Positions 1 to 11,260 of a stretch of 64,000 nt of DNA are shown piece after piece; within the stretch, counting starts at the first letter, position 1; every line of letters starts with the position of its first letter. The stretch is taken from positions 388,133 through 452,132 of the forward strand of contig CAUYUJ010002714.1 of assembly GCA_963575745.1 (NCBI GenBank). Direction: 5' to 3'. Below the pieces are notes generated by a model. That model was given only the letters and a program-made list of their open reading frames with translations. It was not told where the DNA came from and ran no database searches. The DNA comes from Prorocentrum cordatum (taxonomy: Eukaryota; Sar; Dinophyceae; Prorocentrales; Prorocentraceae). A program made the position numbers and the translations under genes.

Positions 1-1054
1 CGAAAAGAAGTTTCTGGGGAGGGGGTCTTCCAGAGAGCCCCACAGGGGCCTCGCAACCTGGTCAAAACAGGGGGTGCGAAGCCCCTGGGGGAGCCCTCCT
101 GGAAAACCCCCTCCCCCCCAAGAAACCCATTTGGAACCCTCCGGTCCCCCCGAAACCGAGACAGCGGATCTCGGCCTCCCCGATGAGGTCGGAGCAGAGG
201 GGTCGGAGGATCGCGCCGTATCGCTGGCGCAGCGGCGATGCGGCTCGATGTGGAGCTGGACTTTCTCCATGCCAGCGTCACCGACGCACCAGCGACGCCG
301 CCGATACATCGTTGATGCATCGATGATGTGGCGCTATCCGGCGACCCCACCTGCTCGGACCCCATTTGGGAGGCCTCTAGTGGAAGGAAGAACGCCGGCT
401 GCTGAGCCCCTCCAGGTTTGGTATTCGATATGCTGACCTCTCCGCCAGTGCTTGAGTATTATGCTTTCAGAAGGACGAGAGGCCTCCAGGGGGCCCGGAC
501 ACAGCGTCCCCTGGAGGCCGAGATCGTGGAGGACAGAGCGCCAGCGGCTTAGCTTGGCCAGGTTTGAACTAGGATCTCCTGACCTCTTCGCCAGTGCTTT
601 GATGCCATCCTTTCCAGCTCTCAGACGGTGAGCATCGGATGCGGTGATCGATGGTGCGTTCGGCGTGGAAAGGGTGACCGCCGGCGGCCGAAACAGAATG
701 CCCATCCGCCACGGGGGTCTGGCCCTGGCCGCTGGCCCATGCGGGCCGTCGCCGCTCCGCGGGGGGTGCTCCACGAGTGGACGGTGGCCAAGCTGGACGA
801 CGGCCAGGATCGACACCGACGTCTCCGCGCTCAGTCTCGCCCCTCGCCCTCGTCCCTGCTCCCTCCACGGGCCGCGGCGCGGGAACCCCGCGGCCCCCCC
901 TCGGCTCGCGGCCGCCGCGCGCTGTCCTCTGGCGCGCGCGCGCGCGGGCGCGCCCGTGCGCGTCACTGCCGGCCCGACGGCCAGGGGCCAGTGGCGCACG
1001 GCCAAGAAGAAAACCTACCCTCCGGCCCTATGTCAAGTCCTCGCAGACAGCATA
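1..1054. other. unassigned GC-rich region with dispersed repeat
   Basis: No gene is recognised here; open frames on both strands are what GC-rich DNA gives by chance. Bases about 140-345 are rich in ATCG/GATG words (tcgatg, gatgcatcgatgatg) and resemble 21235-21420 and 56800-56890 in this window, so I read them as a member of a dispersed non-coding repeat family. Bases 900-960 are a CG-alternating stretch. The similarity was judged by eye. Confidence 0.4.
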
Positions 1055-1633
1055 ATGGACGCAGTCAATCATATGCGCGTGACGTGTGCCGAGCATGATT
1101 GGCCAGAGGACATGAGGGAGGAGGAGGAGGAGCTCCGTGGGTCGCTTGCAGCTTTTTACGTCTCGTGGGACCCGTATGTTGGTACGGACGAGTCCTGGGC
1201 TCCAGATTTTGTGTCGGGGCGTGCTAGACGGTCTCGGGCGGATCCCGAGCGGCATCGGTTTCTGCCTTCCGAGCCGCAGTCGCCCTCTCAGCCCATGCCT
1301 GGAGTTGTCTTTGATCCCGAGGCTGAGGCCCGCCCCCCGGGGCCCATCGAGGCCTCGGACGAGCAGGAATACGCAGATGCTCTAGCGTTCCTCGATGGCA
1401 CCGTTCCCCCTCAGCCAGGGGATTCCGAACCACTGTTTGAGCCTGCCTCGTCCCCTGCCCCCCCTCCGTTCCCGCCTCAGCCCGTCGAGTTGACTGATGC
1501 GATGCGTGCGCGGATTGCGGCTAACCGAGCACAGGCTCGAGAGCGACGCCGTCGTCGGCTCGCTCAGCGCATCGCTCCCTGGACGTTCCAGCCTGGTTTC
1601 GGAGCCGGAATTCTGGACATGCCCCAGGTTTAA
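1055..1633 (+). CDS. hypothetical acidic/Pro-rich protein with basic C-terminal helix
   Basis: This is a 192-aa reading frame; the frame stays open upstream to 644, and the ATG at 1055 was chosen because composition turns protein-like there. Residues about 1-60 are mixed and moderately acidic (an EEEEE run near residue 29), the middle is rich in Pro/Glu/Asp, and the C-terminus has a basic helix-like stretch (RIAANRAQARERRRRR) of the kind found in nuclear or nucleic-acid-binding proteins. I recognise no family. It could be one exon of a longer gene, part of a repeat, or a chance open frame. Confidence 0.3.
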   Translation: MDAVNHMRVTCAEHDWPEDMREEEEELRGSLAAFYVSWDPYVGTDESWAPDFVSGRARRSRADPERHRFLPSEPQSPSQPMPGVVFDPEAEARPPGPIEASDEQEYADALAFLDGTVPPQPGDSEPLFEPASSPAPPPFPPQPVELTDAMRARIAANRAQARERRRRRLAQRIAPWTFQPGFGAGILDMPQV

Positions 1634-2600
1634 CGTCGCTCGCTGCACACCGAGTGGGATGGGATTTCAGGTGATGACGTGAGGAGGGAGGAGGTTGAGT
1701 TTACAGTGTTCCTGTCAGTGCACCCCGCTGCCCCATTCCCGATTGCACACCTATATGGCATCTTCGTCAGCCCTGGCCCACTAGTGCTTCTCTCACACAG
1801 GTCTTGGGCATGGTGTGTTTTCACCGCTGAAGGTTACATTTGTGGGATTGCCCCCACTCTCCAACTCCGTTGCCAGTGCCTTGCCGTAGCAATGCTACCA
1901 GACAGCCTGTGGATGATGCTATGGTTCTTGCAAGCTGACGATAGTTTCTGCCAGTATCGCGTGTTGGATTGCCCGTCTCGAGCTTGCAGATCCCACTGTG
2001 CCCGTGTGTATTGCTGATCGCTGTCTATTTCACCCATGCCCCTTAGATGGCCGCTGCCATTGGCAAGCGCCTCCAGGCCCCCGAAGCCCCTGGTCCAGAT
2101 GCGCCCTCTGGAAGAGGAGTATGCCCATGGTCAGCCAGTCAATTGCTCCCCCTTGGCGTGAGATGTGACAGGCTTCGGTCGTTTGTCCTGAGAGCTTTGC
2201 AGGCTTGAGAAGCTTGCGAGGCCGCCGCTGTGGCTCGCGCCGCCCTGGAGGAGTGGAGGATGAGGATGGGGGGGCGACGACGGACGTGGACGAGAGCAGA
2301 GAGCGGGGCGCGCGCGCGCCCCCGCCGCCCCGCCGCCGCACGCCCGCCCCCGCCGCCCCCGCCGCCCGGCGCGAGCGAGCGGCGCGGCAGTGTAGCAGCG
2401 AGCGTCTCCTCGCCTCCTCCCCTCCGAGAGAGCGTCTTCCTCCCCTCCCCTCCTGTCCTGTCTCGGGGGTCGAGCCGCGACCAAACCAAGCACCCGCAGC
2501 GCTTGGCCCGTGGCAGGGCTTCCGGCGTCGTCGTCGTCTCGCCCGCCGCCAGGTTGCGCCGAGAAGCAGGAGGCTTGCTTGCATTTGCAGAATGGGGTAG
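1634..2600. other. unassigned region
   Basis: No coding signal is recognised. Bases 2280-2400 are a CG/CCGCCG-rich low-complexity stretch that keeps several overlapping frames open by chance. Confidence 0.4.
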
Positions 2601-2950
2601 CAGGGAGGGCAGAAGGGCCGGCGAGGCTCGCTGCCAAAAGAAGTCTGTCGCAGGACCGCCCTTCTGTTTGTCTCACTGACCACGGTTGCGAGACTGCGAT
2701 ACTGTCCCTGTTAGGTCGCCATACGTGCGGCCCCGCCTCCTGTAGGTCAGGTGGACGGGTTAGTACTGTTTGTATCAGGGAGGGCAGAGGGGCCGGCGAG
2801 GCTCGCTGCCAAAGAAGCCTGTCGCAGGACCGTCGCCTTCTGTTTGTCTCACTGACCACGGTTGCGAGTCTGCGATACTGTCCCTGTTAGGCCGCCATGA
2901 GTGCGGATCGCCTGCTATGGGTCGGGTGGCAGGGTTAGTATTGTTAGTAG
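2601..2950. repeat. tandem duplication, 2 x about 175 bp
   Basis: A unit starting cagggagggcag at 2601 recurs at 2776. The copies share long stretches, including the Ala/Arg-coding segment after the start and the tcactgaccacggttgcgag block, with a few substitutions and small indels. No coding function is seen. Confidence 0.85.
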
Positions 2951-4099
2951 CGAGGGGGAGGTACGATCTACATGCCTTGTTTCGACGCGTTCCATCCGCT
3001 CTGATGCGGGGGGCGCTCGTGCTGTGCTGACCTTGCCCCACTTGGTGCCCGTGCAGATTTATCTCTTCTAGTTCAGCCGGCCTGCCTGACTGATCTTTAA
3101 AGCTTCTGCTAGCTGCAGCGCCACTCTCTCGCGACAGCCGTCACAGGTTCATCGCGCTTGCAATCCAAAAATCCCCGCCTCCTGCCCCCCTCGCGGCCCC
3201 TCGAGGGAGGGGGCGGGAGGGATCCTGGAAACGTAATTAAGAGCGAGCGCGCCGGAACTCGGGTTCGCCAGCGCTCTTTGGCGAGCCCGTCCTGGACTTT
3301 TTTGACGCTCCGGTTTTTCGTGGGATGTCTGCAGCGGGAGCTCGCGTGAAGTTTCAGATTGGGTCTCGTCATTCTCATGATGGCCCCGCTAGGCCAACCC
3401 GAGTCCCCCCCAGAACTTCTCTCGAATGAAATGACAAGCGTTGTGGGCGAAAAGCATGTCCGTATCTGCGGCCTCGCGGGCCGGGCCCCTGGGCCGCGAT
3501 CCCGCGGGTGCTGGCGTCTCGTCGCGGATGCCCCGCGCGGGACGTATCCGTGCGGCCGAGCATTTGCGGGATCGCCCCCCGGAATCCAGTCCGCTAGGGC
3601 GTGGATGAATACGGATACGTTGTCCGCGCGTGCGACCACTGCAAGAGCATGACGCTTCCGAGGTCCGCGCGGACTTCCTCGGATCGGCCCCGGACCCCCG
3701 GCGGCGTCTCCGGCGCCGCCCCCTGGCGCGCTCCGAGGGTCGGTGATCTGCAGGACGTGTGTTTGCCCAAGCGTGTGTTCACCCAGGTCGGCTCCGCCGA
3801 TAGCGCGCAGCCTGCGTCGGCCCGCGTTGCGCCAGCGGCGTCGAATCGAAGGGCTTCGGTGGACAAGCACACGCTGGCGCTAACTCACGTTCTGTCGAGA
3901 GGGGCCCAGCGCCTAGATCCGATCGAAGACATCCACGAGGACCTCCGCAGCAGTTTCTGGTTGTGCAGTTCTTTTCTCGGCCAGGATTTCGAGGCACTTG
4001 CGGTCGTGGCGGCGAGAAGCCTGCTCGGAGTCCCAGACAGACTGGACAGGCGGAACACCTTGGGGCCTCGATCCCCCCTCCCCTCCTTGTGCTGACCTA
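2951..4099. other. unassigned region
   Basis: GC-rich sequence with several open frames on both strands (for example plus 3601-4095), but no motif, domain or convincing splice structure that I can defend. Confidence 0.35.
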
Positions 4100-4335
4100 C
4101 CGCCGCCGTCGTCTCAGCCGTCGTCGTCGTCGTCGTCATCGGCGGCGGCGGCGGCGGCGCTGGCGGCGGCGTCGGTGTCGGCGTCGGCATCGGCGTCAGC
4201 GTCGGCGTCATCGTCATTGTCGGCATTGGCGTCGGCGTCGGCGTCGTCGTCGGCGTCGGCGTCGGCGTCGGCGTCGTCGTCGTCGGCGTCGTCGGTGGCA
4301 TCGTCGGCGTCGTCGGCGTCGTCGTCGTGGGCTGG
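4100..4335. repeat. GTC/GGCGTC hexamer-type microsatellite
   Basis: The imperfect array mixes gtc, ggc and gtcggc units. Open frames through it are Ser/Ala or Arg runs and are not taken as genes. Confidence 0.85.
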
Positions 4336-4494
4336 CCGCCGCCGTCGTCGGCGAGGACCAGGGGGCCGTTGCCGCCCTCGCCGCCGCCCGCGGCGGCCAG
4401 CCCGCGGGGGTTGGGCAGAACGTCGGAGGAGCCCGGCGGCCTCGGAACCTCCGGGCCTCGGAGCCTGGCAGCTTGGCAGCCGCCTCTCAGCTGA

Positions 4495-4656
4495 AGTCTG
4501 GCCTGTCCCACTACAGGAAGAATATTCAAGACTGGGCAGAAAATCGTACGGGGGCGATATTTTTTGGGGGTATGCTCTGGCCCCCTGGGGGTATGTTTTT
4601 GAGTATTTTTTTTAGTTTTTCGCCCCAAATCCCCCTGTAGGGGGACAGGCCCGACC
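4495..4656. mobile_element. TIR element family A, copy A1 (MITE-like)
   Basis: The left end agtctggcctgtcccact pairs with the right end ggggacaggcccgacct as terminal inverted repeats of about 23 bp around an AT-richer interior of about 110 bp. Related ends occur at 32370, 32580-32823, 34904-34930 and 58512-58659. No ORF for a transposase is present, so this is a non-autonomous element. TGA lies beside both ends here, but a target duplication is not proven. Confidence 0.75.
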
Positions 4657-4892
4657 TGACTCCAAGCCTCGACGCTCCTAGCAGCCTCGAAACCTCGACC
4701 CCTTCTGGCCTCCGCCCACCGTCGGGTGCTGCCAGGGGCGGGTCTGGCCCAGGGTGGCCCCAGCCTTCCCCAGGGAGGCCCGAGCGGCCTCCAGAGCACC
4801 CCCCCTCGCGCGGCCCAGATGGCCTCGGACGCCCCAGAGGGCCGCAGACGCCCTGGGCCCAGCGAGCTTGTTTGGTGTAGCGCTTTATGTCC

Positions 4893-5056
4893 CCTCTCCT
4901 CCTCTTCCTCCTCTTCTTCCTCCTCCTCCTCCTCCTCCTCCTCCTTCTTCCCCTCCTCCTCCTCCTCCCCCTCCCCCTCCCCCTCCTCCTCCTCCTCCTC
5001 GTCCTCGTCCTCCTCCTCCTCCTCCTCCTCCTCCTCCTCCTCCTCCTCCTCCTCCT
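4893..5056. repeat. TCC microsatellite
   Basis: A nearly pure TCC/CTC array ends directly at the relict spliced leader at 5057. Confidence 0.9.
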
Positions 5057-5078
5057 TCCGTAGCCATTTTGGCTCAAG
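5057..5078 (+). other. relict dinoflagellate spliced leader (dinoSL)
   Basis: All 22 bases match the dinoflagellate trans-spliced leader consensus (D-CCGTAGCC...GGCTCAAG, with D = T). In living cells the leader is joined to mRNAs by trans-splicing and is not encoded next to genes, so a genomic copy 110 bp upstream of a start codon marks a cDNA that went back into the genome. The 35 bases after it look like one or two decayed further leader copies (gccgtttgggccc, gccatttgggttc). Confidence 0.9.
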
Positions 5079-5188
5079 CCGTTTGGGCCCTTAGCCATGC
5101 CATTTGGGTTCTGCCCCTGATCCCTCGCGAGGGTCACCTTAGCGCAGAGCCTCCCGCGGAGAGCCCCGTCCGATTTTGCCCCCACACC

Positions 5189-5884
5189 ATGGCGGACTAC
5201 AGCGGTTTCGACATGAGCTCCGCCGTGGACGGCCTCATCGCTGGTGCGGCCCAAGACGCGGCAGCGGTGCCAGACAAGGCGGTGTTGGTGCAGAAGGTGA
5301 AGGAGTGGCAGCGGCAGGGCCCCGAGGCGAAGGAGCAGTGGTGGGGCTACTGCACGGCGTCGGGGAACACGAACTTCGACCCGGGGCGCCACGAGGCCCC
5401 GTTCCTGCAGGGCTTCTTCGACTACGTGGAGGGGCGCGCCCCGATGCCGTCCAAGGGCGGCGGCAAGGGCGGCGGCGGCTCCGAGATGTTCATCGGCGGC
5501 CTCCCCAAGACCACCACGGACGAGAAGGTGTACGAGCTCTTCGGGCACTACGGGACCGTCAAGGAGGTCATGCTCAAGTACAGCGACGATGGCCTGTTCC
5601 GTGGTTTCGGTTTTGTCACGTTCGAGGACCCCGCGTCCGTCGATGCCGCCATCGCAGGCACCAACGAGAACATGATCGACGGGAAGTGGGTGGACTGCAA
5701 GAACGCCAACGAGATCTCTAAGGGGAGTGGCAAGGGCGGCAAGAAGGGCGGCAAGAAGGGCGGCAAGGGGTGGGACATGGACCCCTGGCAGATGATGAGC
5801 ATGATGATGGCCATGATGAAGGGCAAGGGCGGCAAGGACAAGGGCAAGGGCAAGGGTAAGGGCAAGGGCAAGGGGCCGTACTGA
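5189..5884 (+). CDS. RRM-domain RNA-binding protein, intronless
   Basis: This 231-aa protein is read without introns from the ATG at 5189 (context caccATGg) to TGA. Residues about 30-82 form a W/C/DP..H module (VKEWQRQGP, WWGYC, DPGRH) of a kind that I recall preceding RRMs in dinoflagellate proteins. Residues 99-174 are one RRM with RNP2 MFIGGL (100-105) and RNP1 RGFGFVTF (138-145), so the protein should bind single-stranded RNA. The tail is Lys/Gly repeats with a Met-rich insert (MMSMMMAMM, 202-210). The relict leader upstream and lack of introns indicate a retroposed copy. Its frame is intact, so it may be expressed. The exact RNA target is unknown. Confidence 0.93.
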   Translation: MADYSGFDMSSAVDGLIAGAAQDAAAVPDKAVLVQKVKEWQRQGPEAKEQWWGYCTASGNTNFDPGRHEAPFLQGFFDYVEGRAPMPSKGGGKGGGGSEMFIGGLPKTTTDEKVYELFGHYGTVKEVMLKYSDDGLFRGFGFVTFEDPASVDAAIAGTNENMIDGKWVDCKNANEISKGSGKGGKKGGKKGGKGWDMDPWQMMSMMMAMMKGKGGKDKGKGKGKGKGKGPY

Positions 5885-6682
5885 CCGCCCTGCCTTTCCT
5901 CTTCCCTGCCCCTTCCCCTCCCCCTTCCTCTTCCTCGGCTGCCTGCTCCCCCTTCGCCTCAGCCCCCCAGGCAGCCCCGGCGTGCGCTGGACAGGCCGAG
6001 TCCGTGCCGTGCGCCTGCGTTGCCGGGCTGCGTGTGGCTGGTGGACCTCCAGGCTGGACCTCCAGGCCGCGCACGGGCCGCAGAGGCACCCGCGAGCCCG
6101 GGGCTCCGCTCCGCCAGGGGCGCACCGGCATGCCCTGCTCGAGGCTATCGAACCGATTGTTAGAGAGATGCTGGCCTACCTGAAGGTGGGGGCGCCCCGT
6201 CTTCATGTCTGAGTCTTGCGCAGGCGCGCGAGAGATGCGCATCGCGGGACTCGCCATTTGGATGAACGACTCGTGAGGGTAAATTGAACAATCGAGGTCT
6301 AGTGGAAAAAAAAACTCCTCCTCCTCCTCCTCCTCCTCCTCCTCTTTTCGTTTGCCCCAGAAGAGCTCCTGATCCGCCTCCCACACCCTGCATGGGGGGA
6401 CACCCTGGGCCAGCACCGCGTCCAGCAACGCCCGACACGGCGGCCTGGCCCCTCTTGTGAGGCGGGGCGCCGCCCGGGCGCGGCGCGCGCGAGCGCGCGC
6501 GCATCGCCCCCGGCGGCCGCCCGGCCGAGTGTGGGGCCAAGCCTGCCGGGGGGCAGCCGACGCTTCCGCGGGAGGCGGGTCGTGGGTGGGCCCCGGGAGG
6601 AGAGGGGAGGAGGAGAAGGAGGAGGAGGGGAAGCAAAAGTGGGAAGGGGGAGAAGGATGGGGAGTGGCAAGGGCAAGGGGCA
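5885..6682. other. unassigned region after the RRM gene
   Basis: A pyrimidine-rich stretch (5890-5960) follows the stop codon and may be 3' UTR. A short CTC array lies at 6315-6343. The remainder is GC-rich without a recognisable gene. Confidence 0.4.
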
Positions 6683-6683
6683 A

Positions 6684-6738
<55 letters not shown>

Positions 6739-6741
6739 CAC

Positions 6742-6772
<31 letters not shown>

Positions 6773-6886
6773 GCGGCGGCGGCGGCGACGACGACGATGA
6801 TGATGATGATGATGATGATGATGACGACGACGACGATGATGATGATGATAAGGATGAGGATGATGATGATGAGGATGAGGATGATG

Positions 6887-6931
<45 letters not shown>

Positions 6932-8017
6932 GTGATGGTGATGGTGGTGATGATGATGCTGATGATTATTACGACGATGTTGCTGATGATGACGACGATG
7001 ATGCTGCTGATGATGATGGTGATGATGATGATGACGATGATGTGATGTGATGGTGGTGATGCTGCTGATGATGATGGTGATGGTGATCATGATTATGATT
7101 GTGATGGTGTTGGTGATGATGCCAATGCTGATGCTGATGCTGCTGATGATGCTGCTGCTGCTGATGATGATGATGATATGTATGGTTGTGATGGGTAGTG
7201 CTGCTGATGAATATTGATGGTTGCGGACGGTGTTGGATGGTGATGAGTTCTGATGCCGATGGTGATGGTGGTGGTGTTTATGATTACAATTGTGATGATG
7301 ATAGGCGTGACGTGAAATATGTTAGATGATTGTGATGCGAATGATAAAGACGATGATGATATTGATGACGACGATGATGCTGGTTGGTGATGGTGATCAT
7401 GTAGGTGATGATTAGGATGATGACGATCGATAGCGGGCGATGGGTGGTGATGGATCGTGATAGATGGTGGTGGATGGTGATAGATGGGGATGGTGTTGGT
7501 GAAGGTGATGGTGGTGATGTTAGCGATGATAGGTGGCACATGATGATGATAATGGTGATGATGGTGGTGATTATGATGATACTGGTGTCGGTGATGATGA
7601 CGATGATATGCGGCGTTTGAGGGTGATGTATTGTGATGGTGATGGTGACGGTGGCTGTGATGATGCTGCTGCTTATGATCGGGATATATGATGGATGTAC
7701 GATGTATGATGTTGTGAATGCTGTGGTGATGATGGTGATGCTGATGATGCTGATACTGACGGCCATTATGCTGCCTCTGATGATGATCGTGAGGATGCGA
7801 CCTATGATGGCGGGAGATGGCGATGATAGCCAGTGGCGTACACTGATGACTGATAATGGTGATGGAAATGGTCATGGCGAGTGTGACGGTGATGGCGGTG
7901 GTGATGGTGATGGTGGTAATGGTGGTGATATGTGAGGCTGACTCATGCTTGGTCGTTGTTGTTGTTGATGACGGTGGTGATGATGATACAATGCTGCTAA
8001 GGATGGTGATGGTTTGG

Positions 8018-8076
<59 letters not shown>

Positions 8077-8153
8077 CTGATGCTGCTGCTGATGATGATG
8101 CTGATGATGATGATGCTGCTGATGATGATGATGATGATGATGATGCTGATGAC

Positions 8154-8199
<46 letters not shown>

Positions 8200-8270
8200 T
8201 TGATGATGGCGATGGACATTGATGGATGGTGACGGTGATTGTTGGTGGTGGTGCTGCTGCTGATGATGAT
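6683..8270. repeat. GAC then GAT microsatellite, about 1.6 kb
   Basis: Pure GAC units (6683-6760) grade into GAT and then into a long imperfect GAT/GGT/GCT array, with near-perfect GAT around 8014-8215. Frames read poly-Asp, poly-Met or, on the other strand, poly-His/Ser/Ile; none is taken as a gene. Confidence 0.95.
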
Positions 8271-8413
8271 GAGCTGGAGGAGGAGAAGGAGGAGGAGAAG
8301 GAGGAGGAGAAGGAGGTGAAAAAGGGGAAGCAGGAGGAGGAGGAGGAGGATGAAAAGAAGGGGAAGGAGGAGGAGGAGGAGGAGAAGGAGGAGGAGGAGG
8401 AGGAGAAGGATAG
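8271..8413. repeat. GAG/AAG purine microsatellite
   Basis: A purine-only GGA/GAA array directly abuts the GAT array. Confidence 0.9.
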
Positions 8414-8546
8414 TCTCGGAAAGCCCTGGAAGGCCTCGGACGACCTCGGAGGTCGTCTCGGGTGCAGAGACTGGGCTGACCTTGGGTTTCCCTCATCACC
8501 TTTCCTCCTCCTTTCCTGCCCCCCTTCTGCCTCTCCTCCTTCTCTG

Positions 8547-8815
8547 GCCTCCTCCTCCTCCTCCTCCTCCTCCTCCTCCTCCTCCTCCTCAAGCCTCCTC
8601 CTCCTTCTCCTCCTCCACCTGCCTTCTGAAAATGACACTGCGCGCCTCGACGATCATTCCTTACATCCACGCATCCCCTTTTCTCCTCTCTTCTCCTGTC
8701 CTCCCCCTCCTCCCCCCTTGGCCTCCTCCTCCTCCTCCTCCCTCCTCCTCCTCCTCCTCCTCCTCCTCCTCCATGTCCTTCGTTCCTCCTCCTCCTCCTC
8801 GTTCTCCTCCCCCCT
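8547..8815. repeat. TCC microsatellites
   Basis: TCC arrays at 8547-8612 and 8725-8812 are separated by about 110 bp of unique sequence. Confidence 0.85.
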
Positions 8816-9125
8816 CTGGAGGCTCGCGGGCCCCCGCCCGGCCCGCCCCCGCCCCCCCCCGCGGAGCCTCGGCCGCCCCCGGCCGAGACCGTCGCGGCCC
8901 CGCGCGGATGTTTCCGCGGCGGGGCCGAGCGGCGGCCGCGGCGGGTGGCCGAGCGGCCTCGGGCCCCTGCCGGCAGCGGGGCGGCTCCTCGTCAGCTGTT
9001 GGCGTGCGCGTCGCCCGCCCCGTCGGCAGGCGCGCGCTGCGCGCGGCAGGAGGGCGCGTTCGCCCCACCAGAAAGGGCCGCCTGAGGGGACGGGGGCAGC
9101 GGCAGCGGCGGATGTGGGAAGGGAC
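8816..9125. other. GC-rich unique block between arrays
   Basis: About 300 bp of GC-rich unique sequence with Arg/Ala/Pro-rich open frames lies between arrays. It has the texture of exonic or CpG-rich DNA, but I see no family or reliable splice site. Confidence 0.3.
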
Positions 9126-9674
9126 GTTGGTGGTGGTGATGATGATGTTGATGATGCTGATGGTAGTGAGGATGATGCTGCTGATGATGATGCTGCTGAT
9201 GATGATGTTTGATGATAGTGATAGTGATGAGGATGAGGATGATGATGAGGATGGTGATGATGACGATGGTGGTGGTGATGATGAAGATGAGGATGATAAT
9301 GGTCATGTGGCAGGATGAGGATGAGGATGAGGATGAAGACGAGGATGATGAGGATGGGGATGGAGATGAGGGTGAAGATGACGATGCGGATGAGGACGAG
9401 GACTATGATGCTGATGGTGATGATGATGGTGATGATGATTCTGATGATGGTGATGGTGGATGATGATGTAACGGCTGAGAAAGATGTGTGTAATGGTGAT
9501 GTTGCTTATGCTGGTGCGGATGCGGCTGATGCTGACTCTGATGTGTTTGCTGGTGCTGCTGCTGATGCTGCTGTTGATGACGCTGATGCTGATGCTGATA
9601 AGGATGATGATGCTGATGATGATGAGTGATGGTGATGGTGATGGTGATGGTGATGGTGATGGTGATGGTGATGG

Positions 9675-9727
<53 letters not shown>

Positions 9728-10041
9728 TTGATGATGATGATAACGATGATGCGCTGCTGCTGAGGATGCTTATGCCGATGAGGAAGTGATGATTCAGATG
9801 TTGTTGCTGATTTGGATGGTTTGGATGGGGATGAGGATGCTGATGATCATGATTCTGGTGCTGGTGGTGGTGTTGACGATGGAGGCGGTTGTGATGACGA
9901 TGGTGGTGTTGATATTGAATATGTTTACAGTGATGGTGATGAGGATGATGCTGATGCTAAAGACATTGATGCTGATCATGATGCTGACGACGACTGTGTT
10001 TATGTTTATGTTAGTGTTGGTAATGATGAGGCTGACGACGC

Positions 10042-10115
<74 letters not shown>

Positions 10116-10320
10116 GTGAACACGATGACTATGTTGTTTGTGGTGATGACGGTGCGGATTGTGATCATGTTGCTAATGATGATACTGATTGTGTCGGTGA
10201 TCAGGCGCATGCTCATGACTGTGAACATCATAGTTAGGGTGATGGTGAGGATGTTCATGATGATAATGATAATGATGGTGGTGATGATGACAATGCTGGT
10301 GATGGTGGTGGTAGTTTGAC
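9126..10320. repeat. imperfect GAT microsatellite, 1.2 kb
   Basis: GAT/GAG/GGT/GCT triplets include a run of GATGGT hexamers (9630-9676) and pure GAT at 9676-9730. Non-repetitive sequence follows from 10321 to 10545 with nothing recognised. Confidence 0.95.
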
Positions 10321-10547
10321 TGCTTCGGGATCGCAGTAGGGCGGGGGTCATTTTGTTCGCGCCCTCGGCCGAACACGTGTTTCGTGCACGTATGTTGTCC
10401 AATCTCGGACGCGTGTAACGGGGAAGTGTTCGGAAGCATGTCTTGTGGCAGAGGTGTTCCCAAATCCGAGTACTTGCACATGACAAGTGTTTTTGTTCGG
10501 CGGTCGGCGATTTTCTGCACACAGGATCAGAGCTGAGGCCGACGCAA

Positions 10548-10735
10548 TACCCTGATGATCATGATAATGCTGCTGCTGCTCATGATGATGCTGATGCTGA
10601 TGCTGCTGATGCTGCTGATGCTGCTGATGCTGATGATGATGATGCTGATGATGCTGATGATCTGATGATGATGCTGATGATGATGATGCTGCTGCTGCTG
10701 ATGATGCTGGTGGTGATTGTGGTGGTTGTGGTGAT
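10548..10735. repeat. GAT/GCT microsatellite
   Basis: Triplets of GAT and GCT (CTGATG-type) form an imperfect array. Confidence 0.9.
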
Positions 10736-10848
10736 GATAACTGTGATGACGGTGCTGATGCCGGTGTTGATTACGACGGTGCTGACAGTCGTGGCGAGGC
10801 AAGTGCCCACGACGGCGTCGACGAGAGCGGTGTTGCTGGCCCCAAGCC

Positions 10849-11208
10849 ATGGCTTCCGCGGCGCAGCGGCAGCATTGTCCGCCGAGGCCGTCCGCGCTGG
10901 CGCGGCCGCTGCGCGGCGCCCCGCGGCCGCGCGCGTTGCGGCGCACCGCGGCCGCCGCCGCCGCGCTCGCGCGCGGGGCGGCCGCGGCGGCCGCAGCGAT
11001 GGGCGCCGCCGCGGCCGACGACGGGCGCGCGGCGTGCCTGGCTGCGCTGGCGGCGCGCCTCGGGGTGGAGCCCGGCGCGGTCCCCGCCGCCGCGCAGGGC
11101 GAGTGCCAGGGCCTGGACGAGGTCATAGACGAGTTCGTGGAGGAGAACGAGGAGGAGGAGAATGACGAGGGAGAGGAGGAGGAGGGAGAACGAGGTGGAG
11201 GAGAATGA
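10849..11208 (+). CDS. possible first exon, presequence-like N-terminus
   Basis: A 119-aa frame starts with ATG at 10849. Residues 1-55 are Arg/Ala-rich without acids, like an organelle-targeting presequence. Residues 55-95 look like ordinary globular sequence (CLAALAARLGVEPGAV, GLDEVIDEFVEE). After that the frame enters a GAG array and reads poly-Glu, so the true exon probably ends before about 11140, perhaps at a GT within 11121-11140. No family is recognised. Confidence 0.3.
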   Translation: MASAAQRQHCPPRPSALARPLRGAPRPRALRRTAAAAAALARGAAAAAAAMGAAAADDGRAACLAALAARLGVEPGAVPAAAQGECQGLDEVIDEFVEENEEEENDEGEEEEGERGGGE

Positions 11209-11260
11209 GGAGGAGGAGGAGGAGGAGGAGGAGGAGGATGAGGACGGAGTTGGACGGAGG
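11138..11260. repeat. GAG microsatellite
   Basis: A purine-rich GAG/GGA array. Confidence 0.85.

Noticed and set aside
6683-10320. Long poly-Asp, poly-Met and poly-His open frames in the GAT arrays
   Set aside because: They are what an uninterrupted trinucleotide repeat reads in any frame and have no adjoining protein-like sequence.
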